From Pseudomonas sp. Ant30-3 (GTDB lineage Bacteria; Pseudomonadota; Gammaproteobacteria; Pseudomonadales; Pseudomonadaceae), in contig NZ_JMCL01000104.1 of the NCBI RefSeq assembly GCF_000690905.1, positions 1 through 58,670 of the forward strand: a stretch of DNA of 58,670 nt. The letters are read 5' to 3'. Below the pieces are notes generated by a model that was not told the origin of the DNA, did no database searches, and saw only the letters and a program-made list of their open reading frames with translations. Of this stretch, positions 9,772-20,645 are shown piece by piece (within the stretch, counting starts at the first letter, position 1; each line of letters opens with the position of its first letter). The position numbers and the translations under genes are program-made.

Positions 9772-11669
9772 ATGAAATGCGACCCCACTCTTTATCGCGC
9801 CGCGCCGCCATCACTCGCCGTGAAACCCCGTCTGATCCGTCATTTGTTCCTGCCGCCGCTGGTCATCGCCCTGATGATCGGATTGGGCTATGTCGGCTAT
9901 TGGGTCAGTGAACATTATGGAATTCGCAGTCTCAGCGAAAACGGCCAGCGACAGCTCGAACTGCACGCCCGCGCCGTGGAAAGCGAAATCAGCAAATACA
10001 CTTACCTGCCCAGCCTGCTGGAACTCGAATCCAGTGTTTCCGACTTGTTGGCCGAGCCTTCTGCGGCGAACCGGCAAACGGTCAATGAATACCTCGAAGG
10101 CCTCAATCGACGCAGCCGGAGCCGGGCCATCTACGTGATGGACACCACCGGTCGTGTCATGGCCAGCAGCAACTGGCGTGACTTCGACAGCTACCTTGGA
10201 GAAGACCTGTCCTTTCGCGCTTATTTTCAGGACGCCGTGCGCGGTCAGCCGGGACGCTTCTATGGCATCGGCAGCACCAATGGCGAGCCGGGTTACTACC
10301 TGGCCCACGGCCTCGAGGAACAAGGCAAAATCATCGGCGTGGCCGTGGTCAAAGTGCGCCTCGAAGCCATGGAAGAACGCTGGCAGCGAGCGCGCCTGGA
10401 AGCCTTCGTCAGTGACGAAAACGGCATCATCATTCTCTCCAGCGATCCGGCGCGACGCCTCAAGTCAGTCATACCGCTGAGCGAAGAAACCAAGGAAAAA
10501 CTGGCGCGAAGCCTGCAGTACTACTGGTTTCCACTGAACGAATTGCAACCGCTCGCCCGGGAGAAACTTGCCGAAGGGGTGGAGAAACTGACCTTCCCCG
10601 CCAACAGTGAGGTGGAATCCGAGGCGGAAGACATCAGCTACCTCTCGCAAACCCGCCCGCTGAGCGACACCCCATGGAATTTCACTCTGCTCACGCCGTT
10701 GCAGGATTTGCGCCGTGAGGCGATCAATCAGGGCATTCTGGTGGCGGTCGCGTTTGCCTTGGTGGCCTTCCTGCTGATCGCCTGGAATGAACGCCGCAAG
10801 GTCATCGCCACCCGCCTCGCCGCGCGGGAAGCCTTGCAGGAAGCCAACAATCAACTGGAGCGTCGGATTACCGAACGCACCACCGATCTGCGCGCCAGCA
10901 ACGATCGGCTCAAGAGCCAGATCCGCGAGCGGCGGCAGGCTGAAGAGACCTTGCGCCGCGCTCAGGATGAACTGGTGCAGGCCGGAAAACTGGCGGCCAT
11001 CGGTCAAATGTCCACCAGCATCGCCCATGAACTGAACCAGCCGCTCGCCGCGCTGCGGACGTTGTCCGGCAACACCGTGCGTTTTCTCGAGCGCGGTCAG
11101 CTGGACGTCGCCAGTACCAACCTTAAAACCATCAACGAATTGATCGACCGCATGGGCCGGATTACCGCCAGCCTGCGCTCCTTTGCCCGTCGCGGCGACG
11201 ACAAAGGTCAGGCGAGCCTCGCTAAAGCCGTTGAGGCGGCATTGCAATTGCTGGGCAGTCGTATTGAAAGCGCGAACTTGCAAGTGCTTCGCGATTTCGC
11301 CGACGTCCAGGTGCAGATCGACCAGACCCGGCTGGAACAGATTCTGGTCAACCTGATTGGAAACGCGCTGGACGCCATGCAGGCGCAGCCGTCGCCGGCG
11401 TTATGGCTGGAAGGCGAAACACTCGATGACAAATATCGCCTGCGCGTGCGCGACAACGGCCATGGCATTGATGCCGAAGCGCGCAAGCATTTGTTCGAAC
11501 CGTTTTTCACGACAAAACCCGGCGAACAGGGTCTGGGCCTCGGCCTGACACTTTCCGCCAGCCTCGCCGCTGCCACGGGTGGACATCTGGGTGTCGAGCA
11601 TCCGTCCAGCGGCGGTACCACCTTCGTTCTCAGTTTACCGTTGGTAAGCCTTTCTCCCGCCGAGCCAAT

Positions 11670-11673
<4 letters not shown>
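9772..11673 (+). CDS. aauS: Sensor histidine kinase AauS (DctB-like)
   Basis: This membrane kinase is inferred to sense acidic amino acids and phosphorylate AauR. Of its 633 residues, a first membrane span lies at about 25-45, a periplasmic double-Cache-type sensor at about 46-320 and a second span at about 321-338. A coiled-coil linker follows, then the HisKA box (SIAHELNQPLAALRT, phosphoacceptor His about 419) and the ATPase domain with N (NLIGNALDAM), G1 (DNGHGID) and G2 (GLGLGLTLS) boxes. It is DctB-like in layout. ATG at 9772 is preferred to the adjacent GTG at 9769. It overlaps aauR by four bases. Confidence 0.93.
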
Positions 11674-12997
<1,324 letters not shown>

Positions 12998-12998
<1 letters not shown>

Positions 12999-13336
12999 TG
13001 GACCTGATGTTCAAAGCGCTCCTCGGCGCCGGGGTGGTATTGATCCTCGCCGCACTGGCCAAAACCAGAAACTATTACATTGCCGGGCTGGTGCCGTTGT
13101 TTCCGACGTTTGCGTTAATCGCTCACTACATTGTCGGCAAGGGACGTTCGCTGGAGGACCTCAAAGCCACCATCGTGTTTGGCATGTGGTCGATCATTCC
13201 GTATTTCATTTACCTGGCGACGTTGTACGTGATGGTTGACCGGATGCGCCTGGAGGCTTCGTTGGCGGTAGCGGCCGTGGCGTGGCTGATGGCGGCCACG
13301 GCGCTGGTCTCGGTCTGGGTGCGAATCCACGGCTGA
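12998..13336 (+). CDS. glpM: GlpM-family small membrane protein
   Basis: The 112-residue, highly hydrophobic protein has about four membrane spans and matches GlpM, first described next to glpD in P. aeruginosa, where loss was reported to affect alginate. Its biochemical role is unknown. The start ATG shares one base with the aauR stop codon, so here it is coupled to the Aau regulator rather than to glpD, which lies 7 kb upstream. It converges with the downstream hydrolase with a 24-base gap. Confidence 0.85.
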
Positions 13337-13360
13337 ATCAATCAGCTGTGGAGGGCGACG

Positions 13361-14395
13361 CTACAACAGGTTGGGAATCGGCGCGGGATCGACTTGCGCC
13401 CAATGCGACGTGTCTTCGCGGTGCGCCTGCAAGTACGGCAACACAGCCGCGAGCAGTGGCACCTTGAACGCCTCCTGAAAGCGATGGGCCAACCCCGGGA
13501 TCAATTTCAACTGACTGCCCCGGATGTGCGCCGCCAGATGAACGCCATGCATCACCGGTAACAAAGGGTCCGCCGTGCCATGCACGACAAGGGTCGGCAC
13601 GCGTAACTGATTGAGCAGCGCCACCCTGCTCCGCTCCGCAAGAATCGCCATGATCTGGCGCTTTACGCCCTCAGGGTTGAATGCCCGGTCATAGGATTGC
13701 GCCGCTTGCTCCAGCAACGCCTGTCGGTCATCGTTGATCGTCGGGCTGCCCAGTGCCGCAAGCAAATCCGCCTGTTGCTCAAGGGCCACCTCGCGATTCG
13801 GTGCACTGCGGCGCGAGAGCAATTGCACCAATGCCGCCGTCGGCGCCGGCAGTCCTTCGGCACCGGAGGTGGTCATGATCAGCGTCAGGGTCTCGACCCG
13901 TTCTGGCGCCATGGCGGCCATGTGCTGGGCGATCATGCCGCCCATGCTTGCGCCCAGCACGTGAAATTGCTCGACGTGCAGCGCGTCCATCAAACCGAAG
14001 GCATCACCGGCCATATCGGTCAGCGTGTAAGGCGCCGCGACGGGCAAGCCGAGTTTGTAGCGCAGCACTTCGAAGGTCAGGTTGGCGTCCACCGGTGAGG
14101 TCCGCCAAGTGGACAGGCCGACATCGCGATTGTCGTAACGAATCACCCGGAAGCCTTGCTGACAGAGGGCGACCACCACCTCGTCCGGCCAGTGAATCAA
14201 CTGTCCGCCCAGGCCCATCACCAGCAATAGCGCCGGGTCCGACGCACGGCCGATGCTCTGGTACGCCAGGCTGACCTGCGCCAGATCGACCCGCTCGGTG
14301 GGAACATCGACATCACATCGCGAAGCCGCAAAGGACGGCAAGCCGAAAAATAACGCGGCCAAAAATATGGCCCTTGATAAAAACAAAGCACGCAT
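13361..14395 (-). CDS. Exported alpha/beta-hydrolase
   Basis: From the ATG at 14395 the product has 344 residues and an N-terminal signal peptide (MRALFLSRAIFLAALFFGLP, Ala-Ser-Ala-rich end). The mature part is an alpha/beta-hydrolase: oxyanion segment LLVMGLGGQLIHW, nucleophile elbow GASMGG, acid in GTADPLLP and catalytic His in LAHRF. The family includes esterases and lipases; no substrate can be assigned. A GTG at 14413 in the same frame is an alternative start with a better-spaced GGGG, but would put a charged extension before the signal peptide. Confidence 0.8.
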   Translation of the reverse strand: MRALFLSRAIFLAALFFGLPSFAASRCDVDVPTERVDLAQVSLAYQSIGRASDPALLLVMGLGGQLIHWPDEVVVALCQQGFRVIRYDNRDVGLSTWRTSPVDANLTFEVLRYKLGLPVAAPYTLTDMAGDAFGLMDALHVEQFHVLGASMGGMIAQHMAAMAPERVETLTLIMTTSGAEGLPAPTAALVQLLSRRSAPNREVALEQQADLLAALGSPTINDDRQALLEQAAQSYDRAFNPEGVKRQIMAILAERSRVALLNQLRVPTLVVHGTADPLLPVMHGVHLAAHIRGSQLKLIPGLAHRFQEAFKVPLLAAVLPYLQAHREDTSHWAQVDPAPIPNLL

Positions 14396-14534
14396 GAAAA
14401 AACACCGAAACACAGAACCCCAGTAGAGCGCGAGTCTGATGAATTTTGTTCAAGCGCGCTGCCACAGTTACGTGACAGTTTGATGAAGAGTGCTGAGCGG
14501 TCGTATTGCGGCTGGCTAGGCAACTGCCGCGCCG

Positions 14535-15247
14535 CCTGATCAGTTCCGGGTCGAGATTGTGTTCGCGAAAGAGGTCTGCCGGCTGTGCAGCAGCGAACAG
14601 GAACTGCTGACCCACAGGTTGTCGCCGAAGCGTTCCTGCGCCGGTTGCAGTTGCGCCAGCGCCTGCTCCAGTTCGCAGCGCCAGGCGTTGGCAGCGCTGA
14701 CCAGGCCCACCGACAGAATTTTGTAAGTCGGCAGGCGATCCAGCACCTGACCAAGTTGATCCGGCGCGCGCACTGCGTCGATGTGCAAGCCTTGCACAGG
14801 TAGGCTGACTGCCAGGCCGAGGTTGCCTCCCAGACCACTTAAGTGAGTGGCCACAAGTTTTTTCAACGGCGAGTATTGAAGGATGTGATAAGCACGCTCG
14901 AACGCGTTCTTCCAGGCCTGCGGCAAGTCGAGGGTCAGAATCGGTTCGTCGATCTGGACCCATTCCACACCTTGCCCGGCAAGGCGCACAAGAATTTCGT
15001 TGTAAGCCGGCAGCAACCGCTCCAGCAGGTCGAGCTTGTCGAAGTCCTTGCCATCGCCCTTGCCACCGGGGTTGACCTTGCCCTGCCAAAGGTAAGTTAG
15101 CGGGCCGATGATCACCGGTTTGACCTGACCGAGTGCCCGGGCTTCACAGACTTCATCGAACAGCTGCTCCCAGCTCAGTTTGAACGACTGTTCAGCGCTG
15201 AAGTCCGGAACCTGATGGTGGAAACCAAGTGTGTGTGCCAAGACCAT
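14535..15247 (-). pseudogene. metE: metE relic (cobalamin-independent methionine synthase), deleted and frameshifted
   Basis: From the ATG at 15247 the frame begins MVLAHTLGF, the normal MetE N-terminus. It then jumps directly to VPDFSAEQSFKLSWEQLF, about 115 residues further on in intact MetE, so an in-frame internal deletion has occurred. Homology continues through PVIIGPLTYLWQGK, QGVEWVQIDEPIL and SSSCSLLHS. At about 14581 a lost C shifts the frame; homology resumes in the next frame (PADLFREHNLDPEL) for about 15 residues and stops. The entire C-terminal catalytic half, including the zinc ligands, is gone, so the product cannot be active. The intact regulator metR is divergent from it. Confidence 0.9.
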
Positions 15248-15367
15248 AATGAAATTGCGCTCCATAAAAGATGCTGTAAACCATGGCGCCATTGTCGACA
15301 GCTAAAGCAACATGAGACAAACTCAACCTTTTCGTGTTGATCACAAATTTTCCTCATGGAGCCGCCG

Positions 15368-16285
15368 GTGCTTGAAATCCGTCACCTGAAAACCCTGCAT
15401 GCCTTGCGCGAAGCCGACAGCCTGGTCGATGCGGCTGATCGCCTGCACCTGACACAATCGGCACTGTCGCACCAGTTCAAGGAACTTGAAGAGCGCATGG
15501 GCATGCCCTTGTTCGTGCGCAAGACCAAACCGGTGCGGTTCACCAGCGCCGGTTTGCGCCTGCTGCAACTGGCCGACGCGACGCTGCCGTTGCTGCGCGG
15601 CGCCGAGCGCGACATTGCGCGGCTGGCGGGCGGCACCGCAGGGCGTCTACACATGGCGATCGAATGCCACAGCTGTTTTCAGTGGTTGATGCCGACCATC
15701 GACCAGTTCCGCGATGCCTGGCCGGAAGTCGAACTTGACCTGGCGTCAGGTTTTGCTTTCGCACCGCTGCCAGCCCTGGCCCGCGGCGATCTGGATTTGG
15801 TGGTGACGTCCGATCCTCTGGAGCTGGCGGGCATCACTTATGTGCCGCTGTTCACCTATGAAGCGATGCTCGCGGTGGCCAATCAGCACCGCTTGGCGAG
15901 CAAGGCTTATATCGTCCCGGAGGACCTGCTCAGCGAAACCCTGATCACCTACCCGGTGGAGCGCGATCGGCTGGATATCTTCACTCGTTTCCTTGAGCCG
16001 GCCGATATCGAACCGGCGCAGGTGCGCACCTCGGAACTGACGGTGATGATGATGCAACTGGTCGCCAGCGGACGCGGCGTGTGCGGCATGCCGCATTGGG
16101 CGCTGCATGAATACAGCTCACGGGGTTACGTGAAAGCCAAGCGGTTGGGTGAGAAAGGTCTGTTTGCGACGCTGTATGCGGGGATTCGCGCGGACATGCT
16201 GGATGCGCCGTACATGCGTGATTTTTTGCTGACAGCGAAGGACACCTCGTTCTCGACGCTCGACGGGGTCAGTGCAGTTCGTTGA
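15368..16285 (+). CDS. metR: LysR-type methionine regulator MetR
   Basis: The 305-residue regulator has an N-terminal helix-turn-helix (residues 1-60, with LTQSALSHQFKELEER) and a type 2 periplasmic-binding-like effector domain (about 88-300). The sequence agrees closely with MetR, whose co-effector in enterics is homocysteine and whose classic targets are metE and metH. I chose the GTG at 15368 because homologues start LEIRHLKTL, and because GGAG at 15358-15361 lies six bases upstream; the ATG at 15356 overlaps that ribosome-binding site. Its divergent partner metE is degraded, so any remaining targets are elsewhere. Confidence 0.93.
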   Translation: MLEIRHLKTLHALREADSLVDAADRLHLTQSALSHQFKELEERMGMPLFVRKTKPVRFTSAGLRLLQLADATLPLLRGAERDIARLAGGTAGRLHMAIECHSCFQWLMPTIDQFRDAWPEVELDLASGFAFAPLPALARGDLDLVVTSDPLELAGITYVPLFTYEAMLAVANQHRLASKAYIVPEDLLSETLITYPVERDRLDIFTRFLEPADIEPAQVRTSELTVMMMQLVASGRGVCGMPHWALHEYSSRGYVKAKRLGEKGLFATLYAGIRADMLDAPYMRDFLLTAKDTSFSTLDGVSAVR

Positions 16286-16340
16286 TCACGCCACGCTCCC
16301 TGTGGCGAGGGGACTTGGCGAAACGATCACCGGGGAAGTT

Positions 16341-16844
16341 TCAGAGCTCGCGCCACATGTGGATCTTGTCGAAATAATCCTCGCCCACCCGCACAGCCAT
16401 CGGCTCCAGTCCGAACTGAACAAAACCGCAGCGCTGGTACAGCTTGAACGCTGCGTCGTTGCCGGCCGTGACGGTCAACTGGATCAGCCTCAGCTTGGGA
16501 TGGTTTTTCGCTTCAGCCAATGCTGCCCGCACCAGTTGAGCACCCAGCCCACGTTGACGGGCTCTGGCCGACACGTACATGCCGAACAGGGTCACCTTGT
16601 GCCAGGCTTTTTCTCGAGGTTCGAACGCAAGGCCGACGATGCCGGCCAGGCCCGCCTCGTCGAATGCACCGAGCACCACATCCAGCTTGCCGGTGAGGCG
16701 CGATTCCCACCAACTTAGCGGCGTCACCGCGCGCTCGCGGACACTGGAAGTAAACGCCTGGGGATGCAGGTCATAGGCTTCGAGCATCAGCGCCCGATAA
16801 TCCAGCGCATGGCTGACATCCAATCGCTCGATCCACATCGTCAT
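16341..16844 (-). CDS. GNAT-family N-acetyltransferase
   Basis: The 167-residue product (MTMWIERLDVSHALDYRAL start) has the GNAT fold with the acetyl-CoA binding segment YVSARARQRGLGAQLV (R/Q-x-x-G-x-G type) near residue 95, and the late strand LTVTAGNDAAFKLYQRCGF. The acceptor substrate cannot be inferred. Its start overlaps the stop of the upstream LysE-type gene by four bases (ATGA), so the pair is translationally coupled. An extended upstream start at 16928 would overlap the exporter heavily and is rejected. Confidence 0.85.
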   Translation of the reverse strand: MTMWIERLDVSHALDYRALMLEAYDLHPQAFTSSVRERAVTPLSWWESRLTGKLDVVLGAFDEAGLAGIVGLAFEPREKAWHKVTLFGMYVSARARQRGLGAQLVRAALAEAKNHPKLRLIQLTVTAGNDAAFKLYQRCGFVQFGLEPMAVRVGEDYFDKIHMWREL

Positions 16845-17479
16845 GCCGTCCTGCGTTGCTCGAGCATCAGCCGCACCGCCAGCGCCGCCAGCACGAACCC
16901 CATCAAATAGCGCTGCACCGCCAGCCACGTCGGGTTACTGACGAACCATGAGGCAATACCTGCCGCAAACAGCGCGATCAGCAGGTTGACGCTGAAACTG
17001 ACGCTGATCTGGGTCAGCCCCAGCACAATGCTTTGGGCGAACAACGAGCCATGCTCCGGCGTGATGAACTGCGGAAACACCGAGAGATAAAAAACCGCGA
17101 TCTTCGGGTTTAACGCACTGGTGAGAAAACCCATGGTGATCAGTTTTCGCGAGGAGTCCGGTGGCAATTGCCGGGCTTCAAACGGCGAACGGGCGCCCGG
17201 TCTGACCGCCTGCCACGCCAGCCACAACAAGTACAAGGCACCGGCCCACTTGAGGACTTCGTAGGCCATCGGTACCGCCAGAAACACTGCGGTCAAACCG
17301 GCGGCTGCCGTGAACATGTGCACAAAAAAACCCGCGACCACGCCCAGCAGCGAGGTCACCCCGGCCCTGCGGCCCTGACAGATCGAACGGGAGATCAGAT
17401 AGATCATGTTCGGCCCCGGCGTGAGCACCATGATCAGTGCGGCGGCGGCGAAGATCAGCAGATCTTGAAGCGGAATCAT
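16841..17479 (-). CDS. LysE/RhtB-family amino-acid exporter
   Basis: The 212-residue inner-membrane protein has about six spans and the family signature TPGPNMIYLISRSICQGRRAG near residue 20, plus the LNPKIAVFYLSVFPQF segment near residue 125. Family members export amino acids such as lysine, threonine or homoserine lactone; the substrate here is not predictable. ATG at 17479 has AAAGGGA correctly spaced upstream, whereas ATG at 17497 does not. It is coupled to the downstream acetyltransferase gene. Confidence 0.88.
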   Translation of the reverse strand: MIPLQDLLIFAAAALIMVLTPGPNMIYLISRSICQGRRAGVTSLLGVVAGFFVHMFTAAAGLTAVFLAVPMAYEVLKWAGALYLLWLAWQAVRPGARSPFEARQLPPDSSRKLITMGFLTSALNPKIAVFYLSVFPQFITPEHGSLFAQSIVLGLTQISVSFSVNLLIALFAAGIASWFVSNPTWLAVQRYLMGFVLAALAVRLMLEQRRTA

Positions 17480-17760
17480 GGCGAGTCCCTTTGACATGAA
17501 TGGGTAGATGGTCGCGCTTGGCGAACCTCGATCAAACGGCAGGATGAGGTTTGTGTCAATGGCGCCAGCGTGACATCACCGGGGCAACGGAAAGGAGATT
17601 CCAAGGCTCCGGAAATGATTCGTCTCAGTCAGCTACGCGAAGTCGAAGCCGGGCGACTATGCTCCATTGACTCGGATCCACAATCTCCCCTTCGCCAGGT
17701 GATCAGGGAAAGGATGCCCCGTATGAATGTTTCACACCCACTCCCTGCCATTGCAGGCAG

Positions 17761-19641
17761 ATGTTGATGAGCAGGCCGCTGGCCCGGGCCAATCGGCGCA
17801 TCCTGATCGTCGACGACGCGCCCTCCATCCATCAGGATTTTCGCAAAATCCTCGGCCCTGTACCGGACGGCGAGCAATCTCTGGCAGACACCGAAGCAGC
17901 TCTGTTCGGCACCTTGCAGCCACAACGGCCGACCTTTGAACTGGATTCCGCCTATCAGGGCCAAGAAGCCCTGCAGCTGGTAAAACGTGCGCTGGCAGAG
18001 GGCCGCCCCTATTCGCTGGTGTTTACCGACATGCGCATGCCGCCGGGCTGGGACGGTCTGGAGACGATCGAACAGCTGTGGAAAGTCGATCCGCACCTGC
18101 AAATTGCGTTGTGCACGGCGTATTCCGACTACAGCTGGGAAGCCATGGCCGATCGACTGGAGTTCGGCGACCAGTTGCTGGTGTTGAAAAAGCCCTTCGA
18201 CAGCCTGGAAATCCGCCAGATGGCCAGCGCCCTCACCTGGAAATGGCAGATGGCTCAGGACGCGGCCAGCAAGATGCTCAGCCTGGAGCAGACCATCGAG
18301 GCTCGGGTTCACGAGCTGCTCAAGGTCTCCCATCTCCTGCAGTTCGATGTTCTCACCGAGTTGCCCAACAGCACCTTGCTTGGCGACCGCCTGAATCAAT
18401 CGCTGGCACTGTCGCGTCGGCATGACAAGCAACTGGCGGTGATGTTTCTCGGGCTCGACCGTTTCAAGCGCATCAACAATGCCCTCGGTCATCCGGCCGG
18501 TGATGAAATGCTGAAACGGGTCGGGCAAAACCTGGTGGCGACCGTGCGCGGGTCCGATTCGGTGTTTCGTTACGGCTCGGACGAGTTTGTGCTGATCCTC
18601 TCTGACATCCGCCATCCGCAACAAACCAAAGGCATTGCCGAAAAGCTGCTCAAGTCCATCCGCCGTCCGCAGCACATTGCCGGCCACGATTTAAGCGTCA
18701 CTGCTTGCCTGGGCATCAGCATTTACCCGGACGATGGTGTGGACGCCATCGATCTGATCAAGAAAGCCGAAACCGCAATGCGCAACGTCAAGGAAAGCGG
18801 CCCGAACGATTTCAGCTTCTTCATCGAAGAAATGAACCAGCGTGCCCGGGACCAGCAAAGCATCGAAACCGGCATTAGGCTGGCGCTGGAACGCAACGAA
18901 TTTGTCCTGCATTACCAGCCGAAACTGGGCCTCAGCAGTGGCCAGGTGGTGGGTGCCGAGGCGCTGATCCGCTGGCAGAAACCGGGGCAGGGTTATATCT
19001 ACCCTTCGGATTTTATCGGGGTTGCCGAAGACAGCGGCCTGATCGTCCCCCTCAGCCGGTGGGTGTTGGTCCAGGCCTGTCGACAAACGTGTGCCTGGCG
19101 TAAGGCCGGTCTGCCAAAGATCTGCATGTCGGTAAACATCTCGGCGATCGACTTTCGCCAACGCGACTTCGTTGAAAGTATCGAGCAGATCCTCCAGCAA
19201 ACCGGTATGGACCCGACCTGCCTGGAGCTGGAGATTACCGAAGGCGTACTGATGCAAAACGTCGAAGCCACGGTCAATACGTTGAACCGGATCAAAGCGT
19301 TAGGGGTTCGCCTGGCCATCGACGATTTCGGCACCGGCTACTCCAGCCTCAGTTACCTGCGTCGCTTCCCGATCGATGTGTTGAAAATCGATCAGTCATT
19401 CATCCGTGGCTTGAGCAGCGACAGCAATGACGCGGCGCTGGTCAGCGCGATTATCAGCCTGGGCCGCAGCCTCAACCTGACCATCATTGCCGAAGGTGTG
19501 GAAACGCTCGAACAACTGGAATTTCTCAAGGCCCGCCAATGTGAGGAAGTGCAGGGTTATTACTTCAGCAAACCGGTGGAACCGGATGCCTTCGTGCAAT
19601 ACCTGAAATCGGTGAAGACCGCTTCCTCTGCCCCTCTGTGA
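17761..19641 (+). CDS. Response regulator with degenerate GGDEF and intact EAL domains
   Basis: The 626-residue protein has a receiver (residues about 12-150; Asp18/19, phosphoacceptor Asp90, Thr119, Lys144) with an extended loop after helix 1, a GGDEF domain (about 195-355) and an EAL domain (about 367-615). The GGDEF motif is GSDEF at 272-276, so diguanylate cyclase activity is doubtful, but the RxxD inhibitory site (RGSD, 263-266) remains. The EAL domain keeps EAL (400-402), the SVNIS Asn, ELEITE, DDFGTGYSS (521-529), LKIDQSF, EGVE and QGYYFSKP, so c-di-GMP phosphodiesterase activity is likely. It is followed 41 bases later by a periplasmic peroxidase and then a histidine kinase. Confidence 0.9.
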   Translation: MLMSRPLARANRRILIVDDAPSIHQDFRKILGPVPDGEQSLADTEAALFGTLQPQRPTFELDSAYQGQEALQLVKRALAEGRPYSLVFTDMRMPPGWDGLETIEQLWKVDPHLQIALCTAYSDYSWEAMADRLEFGDQLLVLKKPFDSLEIRQMASALTWKWQMAQDAASKMLSLEQTIEARVHELLKVSHLLQFDVLTELPNSTLLGDRLNQSLALSRRHDKQLAVMFLGLDRFKRINNALGHPAGDEMLKRVGQNLVATVRGSDSVFRYGSDEFVLILSDIRHPQQTKGIAEKLLKSIRRPQHIAGHDLSVTACLGISIYPDDGVDAIDLIKKAETAMRNVKESGPNDFSFFIEEMNQRARDQQSIETGIRLALERNEFVLHYQPKLGLSSGQVVGAEALIRWQKPGQGYIYPSDFIGVAEDSGLIVPLSRWVLVQACRQTCAWRKAGLPKICMSVNISAIDFRQRDFVESIEQILQQTGMDPTCLELEITEGVLMQNVEATVNTLNRIKALGVRLAIDDFGTGYSSLSYLRRFPIDVLKIDQSFIRGLSSDSNDAALVSAIISLGRSLNLTIIAEGVETLEQLEFLKARQCEEVQGYYFSKPVEPDAFVQYLKSVKTASSAPL

Positions 19642-19682
19642 ACGGTGCCCAACGGCAGGCGTGCGTTCAACCAAGGAATCAC

Positions 19683-20645
19683 ATGATATCGCCGTCCCTG
19701 CTCTGCCTGATTCTGATGCTGCTGTCTGGGCTCGGCCTGAACGCCCAGGCCGGGATGCTCAACGAACCGATCAAACCGTTACCGGCCGTACCGCAGCTCA
19801 ATCCATTACAGGTCGAACTGGGGCGCCAGCTGTTCAACGAACCACGGCTATCCGCCAACAGCAAGCTGTCTTGTGCCAATTGCCATCAACTGAACAAAGG
19901 CGGGGCTGATACCGTAGCCTTTTCAGTGGGCGTCCTGGGCCTGCCGGTTTCGGTGAACACCCCCAGCATTTTCAACGCTGCGCTGAACTTCAGCCACTTC
20001 TGGGACGGGCGTAGCATGACGCTGCGCGCCCAGGTACACGAAGCCGTGCAGAGCCCGGGCGAAATGAGCGGCAACTGGAGGGACGTGGTGCAGATGCTGG
20101 GCGCCGATGCCAACTACCGGGCGTCATTCGAGAAGGCGTATCCGGACGGGGTGACTGAAAGCAACGTAAATAACGCGCTCGCTACTTACGAACGGACGCT
20201 GATCAGTAGCAATTCGCGTTTCGACCAGTACCTGCGAGGCGATACCGGGATCCTCAGCCAGGAGGAAAAATATGGCTACCAGCGTTTCAAAAGCAACGGC
20301 TGCATAGCCTGCCATCAAGGGGTGAACATCGGCGGCAACATGCTGCAGAAATTCGGCGTGATGGGCGACTACTTCAAGGCTCGCGGCAATCCCACCCCGA
20401 TTGACCTGGGACGCTATCAAGTCACCAAGGACGACATGGACCGCAACGTGTTCAAGGTGCCTAGCCTGCGCAACGTTGCCGTGACCGCGCCGTACTTTCA
20501 TGACGGCTCGGCAGAAACCCTCGAAGAAGCGGTAGAGGTCATGTTCAGGTACCAGCTGGGGCGCATTCCTTCTGCCGAAGACAAGACGCTGATCATCAAG
20601 TTTCTCAAGACCCTGACCGGTGAGTGGGAGGGCAAACCGTTATGA
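19683..20645 (+). CDS. Periplasmic di-haem cytochrome c peroxidase family protein
   Basis: The 320-residue product begins with a signal peptide (about residues 1-23, ending AQA) and carries two c-type haem sites, CANCH (64-68) and CIACH (207-211). It fits the bacterial CcpA/MauG family, which uses two haems to reduce H2O2 or to oxidise other substrates in the periplasm. The ATG at 19683 has AAGGA upstream; an in-frame GTG at 19638 is unlikely. The stop overlaps the next start (ATGA), coupling it to the histidine kinase and suggesting a signalling rather than purely detoxifying role. Confidence 0.9.
   Translation: MISPSLLCLILMLLSGLGLNAQAGMLNEPIKPLPAVPQLNPLQVELGRQLFNEPRLSANSKLSCANCHQLNKGGADTVAFSVGVLGLPVSVNTPSIFNAALNFSHFWDGRSMTLRAQVHEAVQSPGEMSGNWRDVVQMLGADANYRASFEKAYPDGVTESNVNNALATYERTLISSNSRFDQYLRGDTGILSQEEKYGYQRFKSNGCIACHQGVNIGGNMLQKFGVMGDYFKARGNPTPIDLGRYQVTKDDMDRNVFKVPSLRNVAVTAPYFHDGSAETLEEAVEVMFRYQLGRIPSAEDKTLIIKFLKTLTGEWEGKPL

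Noticed and set aside
14540..15292. Calling the 250-codon frame a functional methionine synthase or a new protein
   Set aside because: It is a patchwork of MetE segments with a deletion, frameshift and truncation and lacks the zinc-binding catalytic half.
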